Origin: an uncultured SAR86 cluster bacterium
GTDB lineage: Bacteria > Pseudomonadota > Gammaproteobacteria > Magnimaribacterales > D2472
DNA: 64,000 bases
Direction of reading: 5' to 3'
Assembly: GCA_902511575.1 (NCBI GenBank)
Contig: CABXFU010000003.1
Span: 96,289 to 160,288, forward strand
A program made the position numbers and the translations under genes. Below are positions 25,583 to 33,554 of this stretch, in pieces; position 1 is the first letter of the stretch, and each line of letters opens with the position of its first letter. The notes under the pieces are model-generated. The model worked only from the letters and a program-made list of their open reading frames with translations, ran no database searches and was not told where the DNA came from.

Positions 25583-27199
25583 ATGCGTTTATGGAATGGT
25601 TGGGGAAACGAAGATAGTGATCTGACTATGGAACTTAGTGATGGTCTTCGCGCTTTATTGGAGGCCCTTGTTGGATCAGGCACTGCGCTTAGTCAAGCAA
25701 CCCTTAATGAGGTAATTGCTAAAGTTCCCAATACTCGTCTTGATGACCATCCGTTAATAAAAACCGATTCAGAAACAAGAGTTCGTCATGCGCGTGGCCA
25801 AAGTTTGCCTGATTGGTTAGAAATGCATAGTGGTAATGTTGATACCTTTCCAGATGGCGTTGCATTCCCAGAATCATCAGAGCAGGTTCGAGAACTTCTA
25901 GCTCACGCTAAAGAAAATAATTTGATAGTTATCCCATATGGTGGAGGAACATCGGTGGTGGGTCATATTAATCCTGAGACAAGCGATAAGCCGGTATTGA
26001 CGATAGATATGGCAAAAATGAATTCCATGTTGAGTATTGATACTGAAAGTCAGTTAGCCACCTTTGGAGCGGGAGCTCCAGGTCCTGTTGTGGAGGAAGA
26101 GCTAAAAAAACATGGCTACACACTAGGCCACTTTCCCCAATCTTGGGAGCTATCTACTTTGGGCGGATGGGTGGCTAGTCGATCAAGCGGCCAACAATCT
26201 CTGCATTATGGGCGCATAGAAAATATGTTTGCAGGAGGTACTATCGAAACCCTCCATGGCACCATGAAAATTCCAACCATTCCAGCATCTTCAGCCGGCC
26301 CCGATGTTCGTGAGATGATTCTTGGCTCAGAGGGTCGCATGGGAATTATTACTGAAGTTACTGTGCGCATTACACCCTTGCCAGAGAAAGAAAAATTCCA
26401 AGTGGTCTTTTTTCCTTCTTGGGAAATTGGGATTAGTGCTGCTAGGGAATTGATTCAGCAGCGAGTAGCTTTGTCTATGGTGCGATTAAGCAACCCACTT
26501 GAGACAACCAGTCTTCTATACATGGGTGCGGGCAGTGAAAGCAGCGGGGTAGTTGCCTTAGAGGAATCACTATCTAAAAAAGGCATTGGAGAAGGAAAAG
26601 TTATGATGACATTTGGAGTCACTGGCTCCGCTCGTCATTGTGATGCTGCCTATCAATTAGCGCTTGATCACTGTTTTGGTCTAGGTGGTGTTGCAGATGA
26701 ATCTGGTCTTGGTGAGAATTGGGCTCATGGTCGATTCCGCGCTCCATATCTACGAGATCCGCTAGGCGCAGAAGGCTATGTTGTTGATACCATGGAGACA
26801 GCCGTTGATTGGTCAAAAGTTTCTGAAGCTGCAGAAAATATCGAGCAAGCAATTCGAACAGCTTTGGATGATGAGGGTGAGCAAGTGCATGCTTATACTC
26901 ATTTATCTCACGTCTATGGTCAGGGATCGAGCATTTACACCACTTATTTATTTCGCATAGGTGAAAGTTATGAGCAGGGAATGAATCGATGGATGAAGTT
27001 AAAAAAAGCTGGAGCTAATCAGATTGTTGCTCATGGCGGTACTATCAGTCATCAGCATGGTGTAGGCAGTGACCACAAGAATTATTTAACAGCTGAAAAA
27101 GGCGAGCTTGGTATCGCTGCAATTTATAGTTTATGTGAACAATTTGATCCCAAAGGTCAAATGAATCCAGGAAAGTTACTCCCTGATAATAAGCACTAA
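25583..27199 (+). CDS. Alkyldihydroxyacetonephosphate synthase-like FAD flavoprotein
   Basis: A 538-residue VAO/PCMH-type flavoprotein. The FAD motif PYGGGTSVVGH is at residues 118-128. The blocks HFPQSWELSTLGGWVASRSSGQQS, ILGSEGRMGIITEVTVRITPLP and the end HGGTISHQHGVGSDH...DPKGQMNPGKLL follow human and mycobacterial AGPS closely. AGPS swaps the acyl group of acyl-DHAP for a fatty alcohol, forming the ether bond of ether lipids. The human active-site His-His-His reads His-Gln-His here, so the activity could differ (for example a 2-hydroxyacid or glycerol-derivative oxidase). The following GlpD-like and FGGY kinase genes fit a glycerol-phosphate link. Confidence 0.86.
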   Translation: MRLWNGWGNEDSDLTMELSDGLRALLEALVGSGTALSQATLNEVIAKVPNTRLDDHPLIKTDSETRVRHARGQSLPDWLEMHSGNVDTFPDGVAFPESSEQVRELLAHAKENNLIVIPYGGGTSVVGHINPETSDKPVLTIDMAKMNSMLSIDTESQLATFGAGAPGPVVEEELKKHGYTLGHFPQSWELSTLGGWVASRSSGQQSLHYGRIENMFAGGTIETLHGTMKIPTIPASSAGPDVREMILGSEGRMGIITEVTVRITPLPEKEKFQVVFFPSWEIGISAARELIQQRVALSMVRLSNPLETTSLLYMGAGSESSGVVALEESLSKKGIGEGKVMMTFGVTGSARHCDAAYQLALDHCFGLGGVADESGLGENWAHGRFRAPYLRDPLGAEGYVVDTMETAVDWSKVSEAAENIEQAIRTALDDEGEQVHAYTHLSHVYGQGSSIYTTYLFRIGESYEQGMNRWMKLKKAGANQIVAHGGTISHQHGVGSDHKNYLTAEKGELGIAAIYSLCEQFDPKGQMNPGKLLPDNKH

Positions 27200-27205
27200 T
27201 CAACT

Positions 27206-28798
27206 ATGACTGGATTTACTAATCGCGAAAAACTTTTATCTAAAATGCGTAATGGTGAGCATTTGGATTGGGATATTATCGTTATTGGTGGAGGTATTAC
27301 TGGCGCCGGCGTTCTTCGTGAAGCGCGACGTCAAGGTTACAAAGCATTATTGCTTGAGCAACAAGATTTTTCATGGGGTACCTCAAGCCGATCATCGAAA
27401 ATGGTTCATGGAGGCTTGCGCTATCTTGCTGCGGGCGATATAAAACTTACCAAAGAATCAGTTCAAGAAAGACAGCGGCTTTTAAAAGAAGCTCCAGGAT
27501 TGGTTGACCCAATTTCTTTTTACTTCACTTTTAGAAAAGGTAAATTTCCTGGCCGCATAGCTATGAAGATCATTTTAACTATCTATGACTTTTTTGCTGG
27601 TGCTCAAGATAATAGATACTGCAATAACAAGGAATTATTGGAGCGTTTTAAGGGCCTAGATGACTACAAACTTCAGGGAGCAAGTTGTTATACAGATGCG
27701 ATGGTGGATGATTCTCGATTAGTACTTCGCGTATTACAAGATAGTATTGATGATGGTGGCTATGCCTTAAATTACACAAAAGTTGAGGATCTCTTATTAA
27801 CAGATGGCCAGGTTTCTGGCGTGAGCATTCAAGACAGCGATCATTCTGGATTGATTCATTTAAATGCCCCAGTCGTAATTAATGCAACAGGTGCGTGGGC
27901 AGACAGACTTAGAAATGTTGTTAATAGCGAAACTCGAATTAGGCCGTTGCGTGGTAGTCACATTATTATTGCTAAATCCTTATTTCCTATTTCTGATGTC
28001 ATGACTTTCCTGCATGTGGATGATAAGCGAGGTGTTTTTGTATACCCGTGGGAGGGAACAACAGTTATCGGAACTACAGATATAGATCATGATGATGATA
28101 TAGATATTGAGGCTGGCATTTCTGATCAAGAGGTAGATTACTTGTTAAAAGCTTTCAATAGCCAGTTTCCTAGCAAGATATTAAATCGTAGTGATGTCCT
28201 ATCAACTTGGGCTGGTGTTCGCCCCGTGATTGGTGCAGAAAAAAGTAAAGACCCTTCAAAAGAACGACGAGATCATGCTGTTTGGTCTGATAATGGATTG
28301 ATCACTGTTAGCGGTGGCAAGCTTACTACCTTTCGATTGATCGCATTAGATGCTCTAGCAGCAGCCAAAGATAACCTTCCTCAAGCTAAAGAGATTTCCG
28401 ACGATAGAGTGTTCTTAACTCCAACAATTACTGCCCAGTCTTTGTCACCTGAAAATACTAGTTGGGCTCAACGTTTGCTTGGTCGATATGGTGAAAAAGC
28501 AATTGAGCTGGTAAGCGAAAGCTCCTCAGAGGAACACCATAATCTTAATGAAACAGAATTCTCTCTAGCTGAATGCCGCTGGGCGATAAAATATGAAGCC
28601 GTGGAGCATCTTGATGATCTTTTGCTTAGAAGAACCCGTTTAGGTATGTGTCTACCCAATGGAGGCACTAATCTCTATCCAGCTCTAAAAGAACTATTTT
28701 TATCTAACCAAAATTGGGATGATGAACGATGGCAACAAGAAGTCACTCGCTATGAAACAATTTGGACAAAGTATTACAGTCTTCCTAGCAATGCCTAA
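27206..28798 (+). CDS. FAD-dependent glycerol-3-phosphate dehydrogenase (GlpD-like)
   Basis: A 530-residue FAD enzyme of the GlpD/GlpA family, which oxidises sn-glycerol-3-phosphate to DHAP and passes electrons to quinone at the inner membrane. The FAD motif IIVIGGGITGAG is near residue 15. The substrate/FAD blocks SWGTSSRSSKMVHGGLRYL, INATGAWADRLR, RPLRGSHIIIAK, GTTDIDHDDD and SGGKLTTFR are all in order, and a C-terminal domain has the CRWAIKYEAVEHLDDLLLRRTRLG block. It begins 6 bp after the AGPS-like gene and ends 12 bp before an FGGY kinase. It would supply DHAP or recycle glycerol moieties for the neighbouring enzymes. Confidence 0.92.
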   Translation: MTGFTNREKLLSKMRNGEHLDWDIIVIGGGITGAGVLREARRQGYKALLLEQQDFSWGTSSRSSKMVHGGLRYLAAGDIKLTKESVQERQRLLKEAPGLVDPISFYFTFRKGKFPGRIAMKIILTIYDFFAGAQDNRYCNNKELLERFKGLDDYKLQGASCYTDAMVDDSRLVLRVLQDSIDDGGYALNYTKVEDLLLTDGQVSGVSIQDSDHSGLIHLNAPVVINATGAWADRLRNVVNSETRIRPLRGSHIIIAKSLFPISDVMTFLHVDDKRGVFVYPWEGTTVIGTTDIDHDDDIDIEAGISDQEVDYLLKAFNSQFPSKILNRSDVLSTWAGVRPVIGAEKSKDPSKERRDHAVWSDNGLITVSGGKLTTFRLIALDALAAAKDNLPQAKEISDDRVFLTPTITAQSLSPENTSWAQRLLGRYGEKAIELVSESSSEEHHNLNETEFSLAECRWAIKYEAVEHLDDLLLRRTRLGMCLPNGGTNLYPALKELFLSNQNWDDERWQQEVTRYETIWTKYYSLPSNA

Positions 28799-28810
28799 GA
28801 AGAGGTTCTT

Positions 28811-30358
28811 ATGAAAAACGAAAAGTATTTTCTGAGTATTGATAATGGAACTCAGAGTGTCCGAGCCATCGTTTTTGATGGAGAAGGCCAGCTTATTGCA
28901 AAAAGTAAAGTTGAAATTGAGCCTTATTTTTCTTCTCAGAAAGGGTGGGCAGAACAGCATGCAAATTATTTTTGGGATTCCTTATGTCAGGCTTGCCAAG
29001 AATTGTGGCCACAGCTATCGATACCCAGAGAAGACATTGAAGCTGTTTCAGTCACCACTCAGCGTGCAACGGTTATTCCAATGGGGGAGGATAATCAACC
29101 CTTGCGTCCTGCCATTAGCTGGTTAGATCAGAGACAAGTAGAAACTAAGCCTAAATTAGGCAAAATAGAATCAACCCTAATGAGTCTAATTAGAGCTAAG
29201 CCACTTGTAGATTTAATGCATGCAGAGGCTGAAGCCAATTGGATTGAGCAAAATGAGCCTGAGATCTGGAAGCAGGTTCATAAATTCTTACTCCTATCTG
29301 GCTATCATAATTACAAACTCACTGGTCAATATAATGATGCCATCGCTAGCACTGTAGGGTTTGTGCCATTTGAATACAAGACTCAACAATGGGCGGAGCA
29401 AAAAGATTGGAAGTGGCGAGCTATGCCCATTCGTCCAGAAATGTTACCAGAGGTTTTACCAGCAGGATCAGTGCTGGGGAAAATTACTGAAGCTGCAGCT
29501 GAAGAAACTGGGATTCCTCAAGGACTCCCATTGATTGCCAGTGGCTCAGATAAGGCCTGTGAAGTATTAGGAACTGGCTGTATCGATAATGAAACGGGTA
29601 GCTTGAGCTATGGGAGCCTAGCTACTCTTAATATCACTTCTGATAAATACCTTGAAGCTATTCCTTTTTATCCAGCATATCCTGGCGTCATACCCAACAC
29701 TTTCAATATTGAAATGATGGTCCAACGCGGATACTGGATGGTGAGTTGGTTTAAAAAAGAGTTTGGACTTCAAGAAGAACAATTAGCAGCTAATCAAAAC
29801 CTTCAGCCAGAGGTGTTATTTGATAAATTGCTAACCAAAGTTCCAGCTGGTTCTGATGGGTTAATGCTTCAGCCCTATTGGTCACCTTCAAATGGTGATG
29901 GACCGGAAACTCGTGGTGCCATTATTGGCTTTAACGAAGATCATACAAGGGCACATCTTTACCGAGCAATGATCGAAGGGCTCACCTATGCCTTAAGGGA
30001 AAGCAAAGAACTTTTAGAAAAGCGGAGCAAGAAAACCATTACTCGGTTGGTTGTTTCTGGCGGTGGGTCTCAGAGTGATGAAGTCATGCAAATCACTGCT
30101 GATATCTTTGGCATGACTGTTTTTCGCCCGCATACCTTTGAAACATCTTCTCTGGGCGCTGCTATAGCTAGCGCCGTAGGAATTGGTTTGTATCCAGATT
30201 TTCCTTCTGCGGTCGATCAGATGGTCCATGAGGGAGATATGTTTCACCCTATAGATACCAATAAAGACATTTATAATAATTTATATAACAAGGTCTACAA
30301 AAAAATGTATGGGCAATTAAAACCAAGTTATGAGGCCATTAGAAAAATTACAAACTGA
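28811..30358 (+). CDS. FGGY-family carbohydrate kinase
   Basis: A 515-residue kinase of the FGGY family (glycerol, xylulose, erythritol and similar polyols). It has the N-terminal phosphate-1 motif LSIDNGTQSVRAIVFD, the STVGFVPFE region, SGSDKACEVLGTGC, and the C-terminal ATP-site blocks VVSGGGSQSDEVMQITADIFG and ETSSLGAAIASAVGIG. The glycerol kinase signature is not complete, so glycerol is not certain; other three- to five-carbon polyols are possible. Being beside a GlpD-like enzyme, a glycerol-like substrate is the best guess. It is eighth in the operon. Confidence 0.92.
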   Translation: MKNEKYFLSIDNGTQSVRAIVFDGEGQLIAKSKVEIEPYFSSQKGWAEQHANYFWDSLCQACQELWPQLSIPREDIEAVSVTTQRATVIPMGEDNQPLRPAISWLDQRQVETKPKLGKIESTLMSLIRAKPLVDLMHAEAEANWIEQNEPEIWKQVHKFLLLSGYHNYKLTGQYNDAIASTVGFVPFEYKTQQWAEQKDWKWRAMPIRPEMLPEVLPAGSVLGKITEAAAEETGIPQGLPLIASGSDKACEVLGTGCIDNETGSLSYGSLATLNITSDKYLEAIPFYPAYPGVIPNTFNIEMMVQRGYWMVSWFKKEFGLQEEQLAANQNLQPEVLFDKLLTKVPAGSDGLMLQPYWSPSNGDGPETRGAIIGFNEDHTRAHLYRAMIEGLTYALRESKELLEKRSKKTITRLVVSGGGSQSDEVMQITADIFGMTVFRPHTFETSSLGAAIASAVGIGLYPDFPSAVDQMVHEGDMFHPIDTNKDIYNNLYNKVYKKMYGQLKPSYEAIRKITN

Positions 30359-30397
30359 GCCACCTTGATTATTAATAATTACAAAAATATATAAAAA

Positions 30398-30778
30398 ATG
30401 AAAAATATCAAAGATTTTCCATTCGCAGACCTTATAGATTTAAAAATTCAGTCAGTAGAATCAGGTAAAAGCACCTGTTCGGTGGGTTTTAAAAGGGATT
30501 TATTAAATCCAAATAATGTTATTCATGGAGGCGTTATATATTCTATTGCTGATACTGGAATGGGAGCAGCTCTTGCCTCTACGCTTGGGGATGGAGAAAA
30601 ATGTGCCACCATCGAAGTAAAAATGATGTACTTAAAACCGGCAGAGCATTTTGACCTTACCTGCCATACCGAAATTATCAAAAAGGGTCATAGAGTCGCT
30701 TTCCTGGAAAGTGAAGTCTTTTCAAACAATGAATTGATTGCTAAAGCTTCTGGTAGTTTTGCAATCTTAAGCTCTTAA
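30398..30778 (+). CDS. PaaI-type hotdog thioesterase
   Basis: A 126-residue single hotdog domain. The motif NPNNVIHGGVIYSIADTGMG carries the HGG and the helix acidic residue (Asp in ADTG) used by PaaI/YbgC-like acyl-CoA thioesterases. The strand TIEVKMMYLKPA and the end AKASGSFAIL also fit. It would hydrolyse acyl-CoA or aryl-CoA to release CoA. There is no ribosome site; TTGATT (30365) and TATATA (30388) hint at a local promoter very close to the ATG, but this is weak. It lies 39 bp after the kinase and is probably the last gene of the operon. Confidence 0.9.
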   Translation: MKNIKDFPFADLIDLKIQSVESGKSTCSVGFKRDLLNPNNVIHGGVIYSIADTGMGAALASTLGDGEKCATIEVKMMYLKPAEHFDLTCHTEIIKKGHRVAFLESEVFSNNELIAKASGSFAILSS

Positions 30779-30790
30779 AGTAATTTTTTC

Positions 30791-30821
30791 TTGACTTAGA
30801 GTTAACTTTAACTGTTAGACT
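30791..30821 (+). promoter_or_regulatory. MerR-type promoter with dyad in a 19-bp spacer
   Basis: A -35 TTGACT (30791-30796) and -10 TAGACT (30816-30821) are separated by 19 bp. A perfect dyad AGTTAA-CT-TTAACT (30800-30813) sits at the centre of the spacer. The over-long spacer with a central inverted repeat is the hallmark of MerR-activated promoters, and a merR gene is the second gene of the unit that follows. Autoregulation is therefore likely. Confidence 0.68.
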
Positions 30822-30850
30822 TACTTCTTAATTTTTTGCGGGAGAAAAAA

Positions 30851-31333
30851 ATGCCAGAGATGTCACTTTATGGTTGGTTTCATACCTTTATGGGAATTTT
30901 TGCTTTGTTAAGCGGATTCTATTCTTTAGTTAAATATAAAATAATAGATTCTCAGAATACATCTGCAAAAATCTTTTTAATTTGTACATTAGTTGCAGCA
31001 GTTACTGCGCTTACTTTGTATAAGCAGGGAGGATTTGGTGTAGGCCATATGTTAGCTGTTTTAACATTGCTTGCATTAATTGTTGGCAGAGTTAATGAAA
31101 AAGGATTATTTTTTGGCTGGTTAGCACCGTATTTTCAAACTATCTGTTACACCTCTCTCTTTCTATTTCATTCTATTCCGGCTATTACAGATGGATTACG
31201 ACGGCTACCTGTTGGCGATCCTGTAATAACAACTTTGACCGACCCTCTTTTGATGGGTTTTTATGCAGCCTTTTTTTCAATATACATAGTAGTGCTGGTG
31301 ATGCAGATGCTATGGATCAAGAGGAGCACTTAA
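30851..31333 (+). CDS. Small integral membrane protein (DUF2306-like)
   Basis: A 160-residue hydrophobic protein with four or five predicted membrane helices (starting GWFHTFMGIFALLSGFYSLV; then KIFLICTLVAAVTALTLY; LAVLTLLALIVGRV; ICYTSLFLFHSI; FYAAFFSIYIVVLVMQML). A His in HSIPAITDGL and the RLPVGDPV loop recall the DUF2306 type of membrane protein, though the match is weak. The ribosome site GGGAG (30839-30843) favours the ATG at 30851 over a TTG at 30836. It is separated from merR by a single base, behind a MerR-type promoter, so it is a likely target or sensor partner of that regulator. Function unknown. Confidence 0.8.
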   Translation: MPEMSLYGWFHTFMGIFALLSGFYSLVKYKIIDSQNTSAKIFLICTLVAAVTALTLYKQGGFGVGHMLAVLTLLALIVGRVNEKGLFFGWLAPYFQTICYTSLFLFHSIPAITDGLRRLPVGDPVITTLTDPLLMGFYAAFFSIYIVVLVMQMLWIKRST

Positions 31334-31334
31334 G

Positions 31335-31685
31335 ATGAGCTTATATACCATTGCTCAGGCTTCAGAGGAGGTTGATCTAACCCCTTACACTCTTCGTTAT
31401 TATGAGAAAGAAGGTCTGCTTCCTAATGTGACAAAAGATTCTGCTGGTCGAAGAAAATACCATGATGATGACTTGCAAAGAATTGGTTTTATTAAATGCC
31501 TGAAGGGAACCGGTATGTCATTGAAGCAAATTAAAGAATATGGAGACCTTTACGAGAAGGGTAAAGCAAAATTTAAAGAGAGAAATGCCATGCTCGAAGA
31601 GCATCGTGAAAAGATTCTACAAGAAATAAAAATTCAAAAGAAATATCTAAAAATGGTTGAAGCTAAGATTGAAATGAAAATCTAG
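31335..31685 (+). CDS. MerR-family transcriptional regulator
   Basis: A 116-residue MerR protein. The winged helix is at residues 4-70 (YTIAQASEEVDLTPYTLRYYEKEGLLP, given here as the helix-turn-helix and wing start; then GRRKYHDDDLQRIGFIKCLKGTGMSLKQIKEY). A C-terminal dimerising helix of about 40 residues follows. It lacks the cysteine pattern of metal-sensing MerR, CueR and ZntR proteins, so a small organic or redox ligand, or no ligand, is more likely. It lies 1 bp after the membrane protein and 2 bp before an aldo/keto reductase. The promoter at 30791-30821 has the MerR spacer and dyad. Confidence 0.94.
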   Translation: MSLYTIAQASEEVDLTPYTLRYYEKEGLLPNVTKDSAGRRKYHDDDLQRIGFIKCLKGTGMSLKQIKEYGDLYEKGKAKFKERNAMLEEHREKILQEIKIQKKYLKMVEAKIEMKI

Positions 31686-31687
31686 CT

Positions 31688-32671
31688 ATGAACTATAGAG
31701 ATTTCAAACCTTATTCAAAGATTAGCTCTTTAACACTTGGTGGCGGCGGTATCGGCCAAGTATGGGGCGAAACAACATCTAAAGAAGCAATCAAAACGGT
31801 TCATGCTGCTCTAGATCATGGCATTAATCATTTTGATGTCGCACCTATGTATGGAAAAGGTGAGGCTGAGAGAGTAATTGGCCAATCTTTGAATGGATTA
31901 AATTTAGACAATTTATTTTTCACTACCAAGTGCCAATTAGGAACTCTCCCTGATAATGAAGTCTACGATAAGTTAAATGATTCTCTAACTAGAAGCTTGG
32001 ACAACATGAAATTAGAAAAGGTCAATTTATTTTTACTTCATTCTCAATTAATCGAAGATAACTTCAAGCTATTTAAGTTTGATGAGATGCGGGCAAAAAG
32101 TGCAACTACTTTAAGTTGTTTTTTTAATGCAGCAATTCCCGCTTTTGAGCGATTAAAACAAGAAGGAAAGATTGATCATTGGGGCATTGGCGGGCTTGGG
32201 CAAGAAGATGCTATTATTCAAGCTTTAAACCATTCTGAAGCTCCTAGTGCTGTTCAATGTGTAATTAATCCCTTGAATTCTGCTGGAGCTATTGGCTATG
32301 TATCAGAGGCCTTTAATCCATTGGCGATTTTATCTGAGTGTCAGCAGCTGGATATTCCAATTTTAGCAATTAGAGCAGTTCAGGCTGGAGCCTTAACTTC
32401 TTCAATGGACAGGTCTCCTCATGAGTCTGGTTTTGATAAAAGTGATTTTGATGATTTTGATAAAGCCGAACCTTTTAGGGATCTTGCAATTGAGTGGGGC
32501 GAATCCCCTGCGAGTGTGGCGCACAGATATGCTTTGAGCATTAATGGAGTTGCGTCTGTAATCTTAGGAGTTAAAAATAGAACTGAGTTAAAAGAATGTG
32601 TTGAGGCTGAGTCAAAAGATCTTCTATCTGATAGTGAGATTCAGCAGATTGAAAATTGCCTTAAAGGTTAA
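31688..32671 (+). CDS. Aldo/keto reductase
   Basis: A 327-residue (alpha/beta)8-barrel NADPH-dependent reductase. The catalytic tetrad is visible: Asp and Tyr in HFDVAPMYGKGEAERVIG, Lys in FTTKCQLG and His in LFLLHSQL. The later blocks GKIDHWGIGG and YALSINGVASVILGVKNRTEL are typical, the last binding the cofactor phosphate. It resembles the L-fucose/galactose dehydrogenase-like and AKR-family aldehyde reductases. It is third in the MerR-headed unit, so it is probably induced with it. The substrate is unknown. Confidence 0.92.
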   Translation: MNYRDFKPYSKISSLTLGGGGIGQVWGETTSKEAIKTVHAALDHGINHFDVAPMYGKGEAERVIGQSLNGLNLDNLFFTTKCQLGTLPDNEVYDKLNDSLTRSLDNMKLEKVNLFLLHSQLIEDNFKLFKFDEMRAKSATTLSCFFNAAIPAFERLKQEGKIDHWGIGGLGQEDAIIQALNHSEAPSAVQCVINPLNSAGAIGYVSEAFNPLAILSECQQLDIPILAIRAVQAGALTSSMDRSPHESGFDKSDFDDFDKAEPFRDLAIEWGESPASVAHRYALSINGVASVILGVKNRTELKECVEAESKDLLSDSEIQQIENCLKG

Positions 32672-32689
32672 TATTTGAAGGAGTGATTG

Positions 32690-33514
32690 ATGGATACTTA
32701 TCAAAATAAAATAGCGTTAGTAACTGGTGCGTCAACCGGAATTGGCAGAGCCATGGCCATAGATCTTGCAGCAAAAGGAGCTGAGTTAATTTTAACCGCT
32801 AGATCTAAAGAGCAGTTAGATGCATTAGCTCAGGAGATCCAAGGAAAGGGAGGAAAGGCACATGTTTTTGTTGAAGATTTGGCTCAATCAGGTTCAGGGG
32901 AAAGATTACATCAACAAGTTCTTGCTGCAGGTCTTCATGTAGACCTGTTAATTAATAATGCAGGTTATGGCAGATGGGGCCAATTTGGAGAATTTCAAAG
33001 AGATGATTATGCAGCCATGATTCAACTAAATATTACTTCTCTAACAGATCTGTGTCATTTATTTATCCCAGCCATGGTAGATAAAGGCGAGGGTGGAGTT
33101 ATCAATATTGGCTCTTCTGCCTCATTTTTACCCGTTCCATACGCAACTGTTTATTCATCAACGAAAGCATATGTTTTGATGTTATCTGAGGCTTTGCGAT
33201 ATGAGTACGCAGAAAGCAATGTTCGAGTTATGGCCTCATGTCCTGGAGCTACTGATTCAAACTTTAGAAACACTGCTTCAGAAAAATCGTCTGAAAGACT
33301 CAAACAAAGAATAAGTAAATTAAAAGGTGATGGTCAGGTTGGGGATACATGTGAAAGAGTATCACAAGAAACTTTGGATGCTTTTTTACAAAATAAGCAC
33401 TACATAGTTCCTGGCAAAGGCAATTCTAAGTTTGCATTTTTACCTAGGATTTTATCCAGAGCCAAGGTATTAAAATTTACTGGCGATGCCTTTAAAAAAC
33501 ATACTGCAAGTTAG
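32690..33514 (+). CDS. Short-chain dehydrogenase/reductase (YqjQ/DltE-like)
   Basis: A 274-residue SDR. The cofactor motif TGASTGIG lies near residue 13, an Arg after beta-2 (LTARSKEQL) favours NADPH, NNAGYGRWG is the structural motif, and the active site has Ser-Ser (GSSASF) with YSSTK. It is close in style to the SDR at 23740 (same LTARSKEQLDALA/LVARRKEKLDQLA block), so the two are probably paralogues. The ribosome site GGAG with 6-7 nt spacing picks the ATG at 32690 over the TTG at 32687. It lies 18 bp after the aldo/keto reductase. Confidence 0.92.
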   Translation: MDTYQNKIALVTGASTGIGRAMAIDLAAKGAELILTARSKEQLDALAQEIQGKGGKAHVFVEDLAQSGSGERLHQQVLAAGLHVDLLINNAGYGRWGQFGEFQRDDYAAMIQLNITSLTDLCHLFIPAMVDKGEGGVINIGSSASFLPVPYATVYSSTKAYVLMLSEALRYEYAESNVRVMASCPGATDSNFRNTASEKSSERLKQRISKLKGDGQVGDTCERVSQETLDAFLQNKHYIVPGKGNSKFAFLPRILSRAKVLKFTGDAFKKHTAS

Positions 33515-33554
33515 TTTTACCCGAAAGGATATTTTTTTAGTAGCATAGGAGACC

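Noticed and set aside
30766..30790. Possible terminator after the thioesterase gene (TTAAG, CTTAA and a T-run)
   Set aside because: The loop would be only two bases, so a stable hairpin is unlikely.
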